A DNA stretch of 64,000 bases from Hibiscus mutabilis (GCA_019671005.1 CM033715.1:5952001-6016000); one strand, 5' to 3'; positions 1-11,604 are shown, counted from the first letter of the stretch. Numbers and translations are program-made. Notes: generated by a model from the sequence alone, not told the origin.

Positions 1-349
1 ACTAAAACTTTTAGAATTTATGGTTTGAATCCCGTTCTGATCGATCCGATCTAATAGATGAAGATATAAATTAAAGTGAAAATGGCGATCTTTGGGTGCG
101 GAGGAAGTTCGCCTGGTTCGCTTTTTTCTTTCAGAAATATAAATAAAAGGCATAATATGCAACTGGAGGTTCAATAAATTTGGTTTAATTCATCAAATTT
201 AAATGAAATTTGTTATCAATTTTAAAAATTATTTTATTTAAATTTAATTATAGAAATATTTTTTAAAAACTTGACATACGCAGAGTAATTAACACAAAAT
301 AATAGTCAAATGACATTTACGAAAAATATTTTGAATCTGAGGATAAGAG
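1..349. other. AT-rich intergenic sequence
   Basis: No open frame with recognisable coding character and no clear repeat structure is seen here. I see nothing I can name. Confidence 0.5.
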
Positions 350-1123
350 GGGTGCTTATTGAGTTGAGCAGCTTGTAAACAACTCGAGCTCGACTCGATC
401 AAAACTCGATTAACGCCTGATTCGAGATCTTAATGAGTTAAGTCGAGCAAAGCCTAGGTCGACTCGATAAGTTCGTGAGCAACTCATTATTTTTTATATA
501 GTCTTTTATAATTTTTTGGTGGTTACCTTAAAAAAATTTAGTTTCAATTTTCTAAACGTTGTGTATTTTTCGAGAATTAAAAGTTTATTTGTATTAATTT
601 ATAGTAATGAATTTTTTTATTCAAGACTTTCATTTTTCTTTTATTATTACTTTATGTATAAAGTAGAAAAGGGGAAAATCTTTCGTTTCCACTTTCCAAA
701 TAAAAAAATACGATTGAAAGTTAAACTCCGAAATTCTTAAGGGATTATCTCTTTTATTGTTCATCGAAGATTGTTAAGAAAATAAAAAGATTCTCACATT
801 CAAATATCAATTTCATCTCTGACTCGGTCATGACAGATTCGTTTATTTATCTCCCCAGACCTCACATTTTTCTGATTTTCTATATTTATATTAAGCTCTA
901 ATAATATCACTAGATTTTACCTATATTTAAAAAAAACAAGGTAAAAGTCTTGGTGAGCTTAACGAGCAACAATTGAGTCGAGTAACGAGATTTTTTAACG
1001 AGCACGAGTCGAGAAAAATTTTATTGAGCTTAACGAGCAACAGTTGAGTCGAGCAACTATTTTTTTAACGAGCACGAGTCAAGCACTACTCAACTCGTGA
1101 TCGACTCGCTCGATTAACACCCA
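350..1123. mobile_element. foldback (MITE/hAT-like) element with GAGTCGAGC-rich ends
   Basis: The left end (GGGTGCTTATTGAGTTGAGC) and the reverse complement of the right end (GGGTGTTAATCGAGCGAGTC) form an imperfect inverted repeat rich in CTCGA motifs. The right arm contains two tandem units of about 65 bp (about 950-1016 and 1017-1080), each with GAGCTTAACGAGCAAC followed by AACGAGCACGAGTC. The interior is AT-rich and encodes nothing recognisable. Non-autonomous DNA elements starting GGGTGTTAATCGAGC are common in plant genomes. I could not define a clear target duplication, so the superfamily is left open. Confidence 0.45.
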
Positions 1124-1560
1124 TATTATTGACGTTGAAAGTAATATTTAGATATCATTCGCTAAATAAAGTGAACAGTGAAACTTAAATTCTACTAATA
1201 TTTATCAAAATATTAATAATAATACCGAATCAACTAAGCCGATTCTAAATAAATCTACGGTTTTTTTATTTATTCAAAAAAAATTGTAAAAAAAATTAAT
1301 TTATTTGTTGATTAATTCGAATTAAACATAAAAATATATATTATGAGATGATTTTTTCGACTCAATTTATTTTATTTATAATGTTAATATTAGAACTCAT
1401 AACCTTATTAAGAAATCTACCAACTCGCCATTTAAAACCCTTTTTACACAACAATTCGTTTGAACCAACCGAGCGAAATTGACACATTTTCCTTCTAACT
1501 GAACCGACCAGTGCTCTTATGGTTCCCTGAGGCACCCCTAACTCACCACTATCTGGTCTT
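1124..1560. other. AT-rich sequence downstream of the kinase pseudogene
   Basis: This is low-complexity AT-rich DNA following the last recognisable codons of the minus-strand kinase remnant. No feature can be supported. Confidence 0.4.
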
Positions 1561-1561
1561 A

Positions 1562-4378
1562 AGGCTCGAGTTTCTAACTCGCCGCTCGTGTAATCAACCG
1601 AACTATACTGGGAATTCCAGGAACTCTGCCCTCCACCCGACACTTCCCTGGAATTGTACATTTCCGAGCTGTTCTCCGTACTGCTGAATGCCTTCTGCCT
1701 GAACTGCATGATCTCTTCTCTGTACTTGCCCGAATCATATGCCGTGCTGTCGCTGTAGTTTTCACCGTTGGAGAGATCGGGATTTCCCTTGAAGTCCAAG
1801 GATCTTACAACCTATAAAAGGGGCGGACATAAAATTTTATGTAACGGGCATGAACTATTAGATTGTCAATAAAAAATAGACAAAAAAATCTAAACAATGG
1901 GTGAATTTAAAATTTTTAAAGAGTTCGACTGCTCGTTCCGGTGTGTAGATGATCATGATTTCAATGTTTTGATGGTGGCGACATAAAAAATTGAAGCGAT
2001 GCATATTGTTAAATGTTATCAGTGCCATGTGAGACCGCTTTGAAAAGGAATGCCGAACACAAGCTGCAGCCGCCTCGATCATCCTAATGACTCTCGTATC
2101 GGTTTTCAAGCCGCAATTCGATTAGTTCGCTGTAATCACCGGTTTCCGGGGCTTGTATGAGGAGCGGTCTTGCCTGTACGCCAAAATTATGATAAACATT
2201 TCTGAGTTGGAAAACGGTGGTTTAGGTTTAGGGTTTAATTACACGTACCCATTCGACCAAACTTTCGTCTCCCAAGGGCCGAGTTGAATCGATTGGTTTT
2301 CTCCCGGTGATGAGTTCAAGAAGCACAACCCCAAATGAGTACACGTCTGATCTATCCGTCAACTTCCCGCTTGAAGCTTGATTGTTCATACATAACCTTA
2401 ACTGATGTTATAAAGATGGCCGACAACCCCTCAACTGTTGAAACCGTTGTCCACCACCGGCGTTTGCGCCGGTAGTTTAGATTGTTGTATGTATGATGTG
2501 ATCATGTGATGAGTCGTCTTTCTTGTTGTTTTTGTTTGAGTCAATGTACGGTGAAGATTGTTTTTGTGTTTTAGCATATCCTTGTATTCTCGGATTTGTT
2601 TTCGGACTATTCCTACTACTTTAACGGTGCTTTTTATTAATAAAAATAATTGTTTTGAAAAGAAAAAAAAAAAACTGTTGAAACCGTGACCTACCCAAAT
2701 GTCCCCATGATTCGAATCGAAACATGGGCCTGGCTAGCCCAAAGTCTGCAACCCGTTTCTTCAACAAATTACTATCTTTTGCATTATAATGCTAAACCTT
2801 CCCAGTAGAGAGAGAATGATAAAAAGAATGTCTGGGACGTTCACTTGCCTTTGCTTCGAAATTATCTTCCAATAGAATGTTTGCTGACTTGATGTCGCGA
2901 TGAATAATCTTTGGATGACCTAAAAGAACATAAAATTCAATCATACAAGCAAGATCATAAGAGTTGCATATGTTTGAATACGTACAATCTTCATGTAAAT
3001 ATGCCAATCCTTTGGCTGCTCCTAAAGCAATCTTGATTCTTTTGGACCATTCAAGCACCGGCAAATCCTTGCCATGCAAATGATGTTCAAGAGTTCTATT
3101 TGGAACAAACTCATAGATCAGCAACCTTTGATTCCCAGCCGTGGAATATCCGACCAAAGAGACCAAATGTTTATGATGAACCCGGCTAATGATCTCAACT
3201 TCAGCTCGGAACTCTCGCTCGCCGATAACGTTCCGACAAGAGAATCCGTCGGTCATCTCGATTAACTCTTCGTAAGTGAAATATGTCTTAGGACCCGCCA
3301 TGATACCCGAGTCGGGAGTCGGGACCCCTTTGAGGGCTGTTTCCCGTGGTACATGGCTAGCCATGAACGGCATTATTCCCGGGAGACTCTCCGGCTTGTG
3401 CATCTGCATAAGTAAATACGATAGTTATCTAAATAAAACAAGAAACTAATTTAGCAAAGAAAGACAAGAGTTCTCAAACTTCCGTACCCAATATCATTGT
3501 GTAGTTAGCAGGTGGTAGCATGTGAGAACCAGCATTGGAATCTTGTTGTTTCTTCTTTCTCCCTCTTAAATAAAAAAACATGACAATGAATACGACGACC
3601 AAAACACCCACCACCACCGTCACGGCAACCGCACTTTGATTGCTGGGGTTTTTGGCATGACTACTGCTAGTACTACTGCTACTACTTACATTGTTTTGTG
3701 TGTTATTATTGGAGCTGCCGTTGGGAGTTTTGTATGTGGTTGGAGTAGGAGGACCTAATGCTTTAGGAGAAGAACTAGATGACGGTGTAGAGAATCCGTT
3801 TGCCGATGCTGATGACGTTGACGGTGATGGTTAAGAAGATGATGATGAGAATTGGAGGAGAAGGTGATGGTGAGGGTGGTGAAGGACTAGTTTCGGTGGA
3901 ATCGTCCGAAGAATCGGAATCAGAAGAAGAAGATGAAGGAGAAGTAGTAGTAGTAAAAGAAGAAGAAGAAGGAGAAGAATCAACTGATGATGACGATGAC
4001 TTTGACGGTGGTGACTTCTTAGAATGGCTGTCGGGAGCTGGTTGTGATTGTTCTGAGGAGAGCATTGCGTTTGAGGTGGTGCAGGTGTTTGTTGCTTAGG
4101 AGTTTGAGGGACAGGAGGTGCTTCCGACGTCGGCGGCGGCGGCAAAGGGGGTTATTTCTTTTCCTGTGTCGGCGTCTCCGGGGGTGGAGGAGCTTCAGGT
4201 GACTTTTTATCAGAAGAAGGCGAAGATGGTTGCTTATTTGAAGTATCATTAGGTGGAGGAGGAGAAGGTGCTACCGGTGAATTCTTATCGTTTTTTTTTT
4301 GCCAGCACCGCTTTCCGGAAGGGAAGAGCCCGGTGGAGCCGGCGGAGAAGTACCGGTATCGGACGAATCCTGTGACAT
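1562..4378 (-). pseudogene. PERK-type proline-rich receptor-like kinase, pseudogene
   Basis: This is a relic of a plasma-membrane proline-rich extensin-like receptor kinase. Reading from the ATG at 4378 there is a Pro/Ser-rich ectodomain (to about 3690). A single transmembrane helix (VAVTVVVGVLVVVFIVMFFY) lies near 3570-3630, followed by a basic RGRKKK stop-transfer. Kinase exons follow: 3403-2986 (FTYEEL, REFRAEVEIISRVHHKHLVSL) and 2919-about 2850 (HRDIKSANILL, the catalytic loop). VADFGLA comes next near 2740, then SSGKLTDRSDVYSFGVVLLE at about 2380-2340, and a Ser-rich tail exon from 1811. Several introns keep good GT/AG borders. Lesions: a frame break at a 10-A run (4291-4300), an in-frame TAA at 4154-4152, further frame changes in the ectodomain, and deletion of the glycine loop and VAVK lysine (junction near 3220). 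A retroposon sits between DFG and subdomain VIII, and there is a frameshift near 2090. The protein cannot be an active kinase. Family assignment is firm; the exact PERK member is not. Confidence 0.9.
2433..2687 (+). mobile_element. short non-LTR retroposon (SINE or 5'-truncated LINE) with 15-bp target duplication
   Basis: An insert of 225 bp (2448-2672) ends in an A-rich tail with a 12-A run (2663-2674 region). It is flanked by a perfect direct repeat AACTGTTGAAACCGT at 2433-2447 and 2673-2687. PolyA plus a 15-bp duplication is the hallmark of LINE-driven target-primed insertion. It begins near a small hairpin (ACCGGCG-TTTG-CGCCGGT, 2455-2472) and ends with ATTAATAAAAATAATTG before the tail, much like the 3' end of the LINE near 20,000. 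It lies inside the kinase remnant, between the DFG segment and the next conserved block. Whether it is a true SINE or a LINE 3' end is not settled. Confidence 0.85.
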
Positions 4379-4925
4379 TCTCCGATTCCTCCTTTCACTT
4401 CCTCCGTTTTCCCTTCCCTATTTCTATATATCTAAAATTAATATTCTACAAAAACAATAACATTCCCCCTTCTTCAGACAGAAAAGTATTCAAAAACAAA
4501 ACCTAAGCCCTGTCCCATGTCCTATGTCCTTCGTCCACCCCTTTCTATGTCATGAGGAAAAAAACCCCCTTATTTTCCCAACACCCAAACAAAAAAGAAA
4601 AGAAAGGGTGAGGAAAAAAAATCTTGTGAAACGAAATTAGGGCATTTAGAGGCTGAGAAGAAAGGCATTGAAGGAGAAGAGAAGATGAAAGAAATCTGTG
4701 GTTTACTTAAAATAGGGAGAGTTTTCATCATGTAGAGGTAATAGTTGTAGTCTTGGTAGGCACTCACAATGATTTTTTTGTTAATTTGTAGTAACAGCCT
4801 TTTTTGTGATCAGTCCTCCTTTAATTTCGGGTTACCGTACATCCTATATTCAGAAAACTTTCAATACTCGGTTGTAACATATCCGTCTGAGTTTATTTAA
4901 TAGTTATATGAAAAACATACATGCT
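4379..4925. other. 5' flank of the kinase pseudogene
   Basis: This holds the former leader and promoter of the minus-strand kinase relic, with CT/GA-rich stretches typical of plant 5' leaders. No coding sequence or definite promoter element is called. Confidence 0.35.
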
Positions 4926-5092
4926 AATTATGCGCAAGCAAAGTCATGGCTCCAAAACCTTAAAGGCAAATTATGCACTCATAAGGAAACTTCCCTTGCA
5001 ACGTTGGAGTGGGTAACCTGTTAATGAGAAACACAACAGTAGTAAAGGTATGGCTCCAAAACCTTAAAGGCAAATTATGCGCAAGCAAAGTC
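4926..5092. repeat. templated filler duplications at the copia breakpoint
   Basis: The 31 bases at 4946-4976 are identical to 5050-5080, and the 20 bases at 4926-4945 are identical to 5073-5092. The two filler pieces sit side by side at the truncation point in swapped order relative to their source just inside the element. Confidence 0.85.
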
Positions 5093-7834
5093 AACCCCAT
5101 CTCTACTATATGGCGATACTTCCTTTCCGCCTTATCATTTTGCTCCAAAGTATAGGGGCACGAAACTCTGTTGAATTCCATTCGAGGCAAACTAGTTTCT
5201 CAACACTTGATACTCAGAACCTCCATCTGTTTGTATAGCCTTGATCTTACACCCAAACTGTACTTCAATCAACTTATAAAAATTAAGAAAACACTGTTGT
5301 ACTTCTGACTTTTTCTTAGGCAGATACAACCATGAATGTCTGACGAACACATTCATGAAATTTACATAATACACAAAACCTCCTGACTGCACAGAAGCTG
5401 GTCCCCAAGCATCTGAAACAACCAATTCAAAAGGTTCTTTGTATGTAGTTAAAGATTTCGAGAAAGGGAGCTTATGAGCCTTCCCTTGTAAGCAAGCTGA
5501 ACATAAATGTGACATTTTATTCTCATCAGAAGCTATATTATAAATTTTCAAAGTAGTCTTAAGGACATTATCTGAAGGATGTCCAAGACGTTGATGCCAC
5601 AAATCGAAAACCTTGGAAGTTGAAACACTATAAGAAGCAGCAACAGAAAAGTTGTTGATATTCACACTAGAAGGAGTCAGCTGGTACAAGCCTTCAGGAG
5701 TGAGCTTCCCTTCAAACAGGGTTGTCCGACTCTGAGAATCCTTAACACAACAGCCATTAGAACTAAACTCAAAAACAACATTGTTATCTTTGACAAACTA
5801 AGACACTGATAAAAAGGTTCTTCTGAATGGAAGGAACATGTAACATATTTTGTAAAGTGAGAGGCTTGACATTAGAAGGAATATAGCCTCTACCTATATG
5901 TGCAATAGGAACTCCATTTCCATTTCCCATAAGTAAAACATTATTACCTGTATAAGCTATTCCTGTCTGAAGGTTACTCTGGTCATGGGTGATGTGATGC
6001 GTGGCTCCTGAATTCGGGTACCAAGCAAAATCTGCAGAACTCTGAGGATGACCAGAAGTGGAAGCAAAGGACACTGGAGCAGTGGAAGTTGGAGAAACGG
6101 AGGACGTGCCAAACTCAACAAGCACTGAAGGACGTGAGACACTTGATGAACCTAAAGAAGGACCAGTACCTGCAAAGTTAGAAAACTGATTTTCAGTAAA
6201 TTATGGAAGGCCTGAGAAATTGTAAAAGTTTGGACCAAAACTCCCTGGAACTGTGGAACTCAAAAAAGGAAACACGCCAGGTGGAGAAGACACAAAACAC
6301 CCAAAAGGAGCTCGGAAAAAATGTGCAGGTGAAGGAGGAATAGTGTGAGAGTAAGCCTGCATATGCCTTTCAGGTTTTTGGGAGCTTCCAGAACTAGATT
6401 TGTTCGAGACATAGTGTGAGGAACTATCATCATGAGCTTCCTTGGTATCCACACCAGGATAGCTCTGATCAAAACGATACCAGCACCTGTGTGCCCTATA
6501 CGCCCACAAACTTGGCATTGCGGCCTGTTCGAGAAGTTTCTGCCACGATCTCAACCACCTCGATAAGAGCCTCCACCTCGATGACCTCTGGAGTAAGTTT
6601 GAAGTTGAGAGTTATCACTATCAGAAGAGCCATCTTTTGTATCATCGAAAAACTCTTTCCCTCCAGAGTGAGACACTAGGTTCGCATGAGTCGGTAAACT
6701 GTCTTGCAAAAACATATGTTGCCTCGCTTCACAATCCAAAAGCATCTCAGTGAGTTTCTCCAAAGACATAAGCTCTCGAGAGGCTACAGCTATAACCGAC
6801 TCAAACTTAGCGGAAAGACCAGCTAAGATCACACTTGTTCCTGTTCAGTGATCAGACTACCAGAAGCATTTAGAATATCATAAATCATCTTAATATTGGC
6901 TAAATATACATTAATAGTCATACCACACTTCTTTTGTGTATGAAGAGCATGTCTTAGGGATGAAATCTTTGTACTAGACTTAGCAGAAAACATTCTATTT
7001 GTCGTACTCCAAATAGCACGAGTGGTGTTACAACCTGTAAGGTGAGGAAAAACATCTGCACTAACAGTGGTTAATAGCCAGGGAGCTAATAATTTGTCTT
7101 GCCTATGATGAACCAAAAACGCAGGATTAGGGACATCCCGTCCCGATTCCCCTTGAACAGACTAGGGAGGAATAGAGCTTTCAGAAAAGAGAAAAGAAAG
7201 CAGGCCATAACCATCTACAATCAAGTTAACTTGTTGTTTCCAAAGTATATACGTAGCATCAGTAAGCTTCACAATATCTTGTTTTGGTATCTATTGAACA
7301 GATCCCAAACTGGAAACCAAAGAGGACATATCCTGACTTGAACTCGAAGTAGTATCTTGAGGCATGATAAAATCTCACTTAGGCAAAACAAAAAACGCTA
7401 TGTAGGCACAAACAAAGGCGTTCAGAGAAGCAACTAAAAAATATGCCACTGCAATCGTCAAAGAACCGAAACAAGTTCAATGAAAGATTCAAAAAAAGAT
7501 CAAAGAAACGTCTACAAGGATCACTCGTTTGTTCTTTCTCCAATGAGTCATTGCGAGACAAATTTTCTTACGATCAAACAAGACAATTTCGCTACAACAC
7601 CAGATCTTTAACTGAAAATACCAAACCAGTCAGAGGAATCAGAGATCATACCACAGCTAATGACACCATCACTATCAAGTCAAGAAGACGACACAGAATA
7701 TTTGCAATCGAGGTCACGAGCTAATAATGTGAAAACTCAGAATTTCACCAAAAGGCTAAAGACAGTAGTGACAAAACCAAGAAGCCAGAGAGATCCAATA
7801 GCGGAAGAGAAAAGCCCGGATCAGAAAATGGCGA

Positions 7835-7843
7835 CTGATACCA
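7835..7843 (-). other. tRNA primer-binding site of the copia element
   Basis: Minus-strand TGGTATCAG directly follows the LTR end CA. It matches the tRNA-Met-iniator complement (TGGTATCAGAGC) usual for plant copia elements for nine bases, then diverges. Confidence 0.75.
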
Positions 7844-8174
7844 TGTTAAGTTCTAGCAAACAATGGAAGGTCTGAAAAAGAAGTAGTGAAAAGAGACGGT
7901 ACTCTTGAAAGTTTTATTAAGATGAACTGTAATATCTCCAAATTAGAGACCAGTTGATTATATACAAGAGAGAGAGTCATTGAGTCAGTTAATTGCAGCC
8001 GTACAATTTCTAACTGCCTTAACCAACTGTAAACAACTAAATTAACTAAGGGTGCATCACAAACCTAAACCAAAACATTTACACACCTTGATTCAAGACT
8101 CAAATATACCTATACACGTCTATACTTCTAATAGAAGCAAGGTCACACTCGTTGATCTGGAAACTAGCGGAACA
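7844..8174 (-). repeat. 5' LTR of the copia element
   Basis: The 331-bp segment is bounded by TGTT...AACA inverted ends and lies directly against the primer-binding site. In minus orientation it starts TGTTCCGCTAG and ends CTTAACA. No second copy exists in the window because the 3' half of the element is gone, so LTR identity and insertion age cannot be estimated. Confidence 0.75.
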
Positions 8175-9822
8175 TGATATTACAATGAGTCAAAATATAT
8201 ATTTTTTAAAATTTAATTTAATTTCTCTTCTTATTATATTAAAAAAATAAAATATTTATTATATTACATTTATAGTTATGAAAATTGTTTATAGGGTGAA
8301 GATGTACTAATTAATTTGTAGTTATAATCTTGAAATTATTTATTGATAAGACTTAAAAGGTGTATTAATTGTATTGTATTTATTGCTTATTAAAAGATAT
8401 ATTATATTATATTTATTAATTAACAAATTATGTGCTACCTCAGTTGGGTAATATACTCGGTGAGTAGATGTAGCATTGCCCCATCTTATATGTTTAATTT
8501 TTGTATATTATTATAATTTTTTAAAAAAATTATACAACAATTAATGTGGGAGGAAGGGGTAACAAAATTATATACTTATAAATTTATTAGTAGTTGTATT
8601 CATTTTTTTGGTGAAATATATGTTTATTTTATGAATTATGAGATTTGTGATTATTTTTCTAACAATATTTTTTTTAAGGTTTAAGCCCGAATTTTTTTAT
8701 TAAAAGAATAATATGCATTGTCATTGCACCCAACACTAATCAATTACGTATTTTATTTTTAAATAATAAATTTTAGTTACACTATTTAAGAATTGTTTAA
8801 AGTATGGTTTTAATTTTTAGGTTTGAGTTTTACTTGGGTAGTCTCCTCTCCTCTTTCTTTTCCATGTTCTTTTTCTCGAAAAAATTTACATTTTGGACGG
8901 TGGCATTAGTTTTGTGGTAATTATCGACTGCTAATCAATTTTTTTAATTATTTTTATTCCTGATAAGAATTTATTTTATTTTAAATTTATTTTTTCATAC
9001 ATCTGTTTGTATTTTGTTTCGTTTGTTTTTATGGCACGATGTACGTCTCTGGTTATAAAAGGTTTGTGGTCTCGTATAGTTAAATTTTTTTGTAGCAATT
9101 TGTCAATGATTTGAAAACTATTAGCAGAGCAGTATGCAAAATTGATTTTGTTTATCACCTCTCTTACATCACTACTTAAGTGTCTAATTACACCGTGATG
9201 AAAACGTAGTCAACGCAATGTTTTATTTTTTTTCTTCTTTCTTTTACGTTCTTTAGACTTTCATGTTTTATATTTTTTTTGAAAATTTTTTGGTGAACAT
9301 AATCTTAAAGTTTCTTTTTCATGTATTAAGGTGTGTTTTGTTGTAACTTTTTTTTATTTTGATGAAATTTTTATTTATTTTTCAAAAAAAATTATATAAA
9401 ATAAGAGATGATAAAAATACTTCCATCTGCACTTAGATGTATATATTTTTTAATTTCTAACAAAAACAGTAGCTCCTCTATTCTATAAATTGCACATTTA
9501 ATAAACTTAAAATAGACGCATTCATTAAATAACCTCATTATTAATACAAACATTCAGATTTATAATGTTATACAAACATAACAATTATCTAATGACTACA
9601 ATTTTAAAAATACGATGCGGAACCCAACAAGTGATCTAAGCAGAAAAGAAGATATTATTTATATTAGAAAATACGGGTTCAATTCATATTGTCTGTAAGG
9701 TGTGTAACACATTAAAAGATTAAGAAAAATATAAACAGATTTTATTTTGTAATTAATTTAAGACTATTAAAAAAAATTCGATGTGAGATGATATCTTCAA
9801 TGGAATCTCGACATTTTAGACG
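8175..9822. other. AT-rich intergenic sequence with retroposon-like remnants
   Basis: No gene is seen. About 8880-9160 is T/GT-rich text resembling the stretches at 49,690-50,290 and 55,195-55,665, which I read as possible non-LTR 3' tails. About 9640-9770 contains a GGGTTCAATTC B-box-like motif and an A-rich tail (TTTAAGACTATTAAAAAAAA), resembling the short SINE-like repeats near 56,300-56,850. Confidence 0.35.
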
Positions 9823-11220
9823 TTAATCAAGGCTTCTTAATCCACCGTAAAACAAAGCGGCAAACTTCTCCATTTCATGCTTCTCCAATGCCAAACCAAC
9901 CTCAACTCCTCCGTTTCCATCTCTACTCTCCGCCATGAAAACAGCTTCATCCCTCTCTATGGACACAATCTCCACCTTCTTTATCTTACTCTGTCCGAAA
10001 TCGGCGTCGTAAACATTCAACTTCGGTGATCCGGCAACCATGATCAACTGTGTGTCGGGTAATTTCGGGGCATAGAAATTCGAAACATTCATCACGGCAC
10101 CTTCAAGAACACCCTTCTTCACCTTCTGGACCAATCCGCTCACCATATCGATAGCGAAGGCCAATCCGTCTTCTCCCGCGAAGTTTCTCGCCTCCGCCGA
10201 GCTCGAATAGTTCACGACGCAGTTACCGAAGTACGTCGACGGAGCCGGAGGGTCTAGACGAGCTCGGCAATCGACTCCGAAGTCGATGACGACGTCTCTG
10301 TCGCCACCTCCCTTTGCTTTAACCAAACATGTTGCTGTATAAGCAAGCGTGACCACGAAACTCGAGAGGCGACGATGCTGTTTACCGCTCCCGTCGGGTT
10401 CTAATTCCGACAAAGCCTTCTCCTTGAGTCCCTTGATATCATTGCTGCTGAACTCGAACGTGGCTCGAACCACGTCATCGGAAACCGCCTGTAACGAGGC
10501 CGGGATTTTGAAGCTTATCGTATTGTTGGACTCTTGATCCTCATCGAAAACAGCTCGCCATTGATTCAAGAAAAGTAAGACCAGTCCCGATGGATCTTTG
10601 ATAACACTCCTATCGAACGACGGGGTTAACTCCGGTGTCAATTTGTTAGTGCCGTGTTTGCATAGATAAGCCCATGACCTCATAAACATGCTTGCGATTC
10701 TTCCGTCGAACGCCGAATAGTGCGCCGCCGTGCCGATGCTGAATCCTTGACGAGGAAACAGTGTTATTTGCAAAGCGAGTATCTCCGCTTTATCGTCGGA
10801 CAAAACCAACTCCGGTGTGAAAGGATGCAAGTCTTTTGCTCTATGCATCTCGTTGCTAATCAAGGTGTCAAAGTTGGCCACATTAGGTTCGGCAATCGTG
10901 AGAGAAACACCGTCGTTAGGAGTGTACGACACGACGGGCTTGTCGGCTCCCGGTGGCCATTTCAAGTATCCGGCGACAGGAAGGTAGTGGGAAAGTGCGA
11001 GGGAAAGAGATTGCTTGAGTCTGGGGAGGATTTCTGAGTTGAAACAGGAAGGTGTGGAATGGGACTCGTTGAGTTGGTACAAGTATACGCTTTGAACGGG
11101 AGGGAACTTGAACTAGTACGTGTCGAAGAAAGTGAGTGGGAGGGTGAATTCGTTGGCTGAGTTTGGTGAGTCAGGGGAAGGGGTGACTCGAGTGGTCTCA
11201 TGGATTGTTGTCATCGCCAT
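9823..11220 (-). pseudogene. BAHD acyltransferase (phenolic glucoside/anthocyanin malonyltransferase-like), pseudogene
   Basis: BAHD enzymes of this clade transfer malonyl or other acyl groups from CoA to flavonoid or phenolic glucosides in the cytosol. The frame from the ATG at 11220 to the TAA at 9823 is a single exon of 466 codons, the usual length, and is collinear with the family throughout. The clade motif YFGNCV is intact (near residue 320). However, codon 36 (11115-11113) is TAG where the family has Trp after FFDTY. The catalytic HHxxFDG region reads AAHYSAFDGR, so the HXXXD histidine is Tyr (codon 10719-10717, residue 168). The C-terminal DFGWG motif reads DFGQS. There is no suitable downstream ATG before the N-terminal conserved region. 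A TTTAAATA box lies upstream near 11297-11304 (minus). This is a young pseudogene, with a non-enzymatic relative as the alternative only if codon 36 is misread. Confidence 0.88.
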
Positions 11221-11604
11221 GGCTGAGGCTGAGAGAGTTTAAGGGAAGAAGAAAGCTCCTTTGTTTTGGCACATGGAATTTGAAGGGAAAGAGTGGAGTA
11301 TTTAAAAGAGTACGAGCCGCTGAATCTCACCGACCCAAAGTTGAAAAGGATTACAAAATGGCAGCCACTCCTTACGCTTTTTGTAAAATTTAAGGACAAG
11401 TTAAGTTTAACATTTAATTTTTTTAAACAAGTCAAATAATTATTTTATTTAAAATATTGACCAAAATATTTTGGTTTAATTAAAAAAACATATAATTTTT
11501 TTCTATTCTTTTTAGAAAATAAAAATATTGAAAAAATATTTTTTAATTTAAATATAGTTTTTTTAAAAATAAAAATATGTTAAATAAAAATAAGGTAATT
11601 ATAT
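11221..11604. other. promoter region of the BAHD pseudogene and AT-rich flank
   Basis: This includes a TATA-like TTTAAATA on the minus strand at about 11297-11304, roughly 80 bp upstream of the ATG. Beyond 11400 the sequence is poly-A/T-rich with no other feature. Confidence 0.35.

Larger units (their letters stand above)
4926..8174 (-). mobile_element. Ty1/copia retrotransposon, 3'-truncated and decayed
   Basis: Minus-strand order: 5' LTR (8174-7844), primer-binding site (7843-7835), gag from the ATG at 7365 to about 6200, protease about 6040-5780, and integrase 5690-4977. Gag shows UBN2-type gag text (ALHTQKKCGMTINVYLANIK) and a CQVC..GH zinc-knuckle remnant near 6510. Integrase shows the pre-integrase zinc motif HQRLGHPS...CSACLQGKAHKLPF, then a core with VVSDAWGPA, QTDGGSEY and NDKAERKYRHIVEMGL. 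Reverse transcriptase, RNase H and the 3' LTR are missing. The element stops after PYEC in the integrase C-terminal region and ends in duplicated filler. Stops and frameshifts separate the blocks. The protease motif reads WYPNSGATHHIT, so the catalytic Asp of DSGA is Asn. It is non-functional. Confidence 0.92.

Noticed and set aside
516..740. 74-codon Phe/Tyr-rich plus-strand frame
   Set aside because: Composition is that of translated AT-rich DNA inside a foldback element.
3800..4099. Acidic plus-strand open frame of 99 codons (Glu/Asp/Val-rich)
   Set aside because: It is the antisense of the Ser/Pro-rich ectodomain of the kinase relic; low-complexity GAA/GAT tracts create it.
7443..7875. 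Overlapping plus-strand open frames near the copia LTR
   Set aside because: They are antisense to the copia leader, between the primer-binding site and gag, and have no family resemblance.
10720..11037. Plus-strand frame of 105 codons
   Set aside because: Shadow of the minus-strand BAHD gene.
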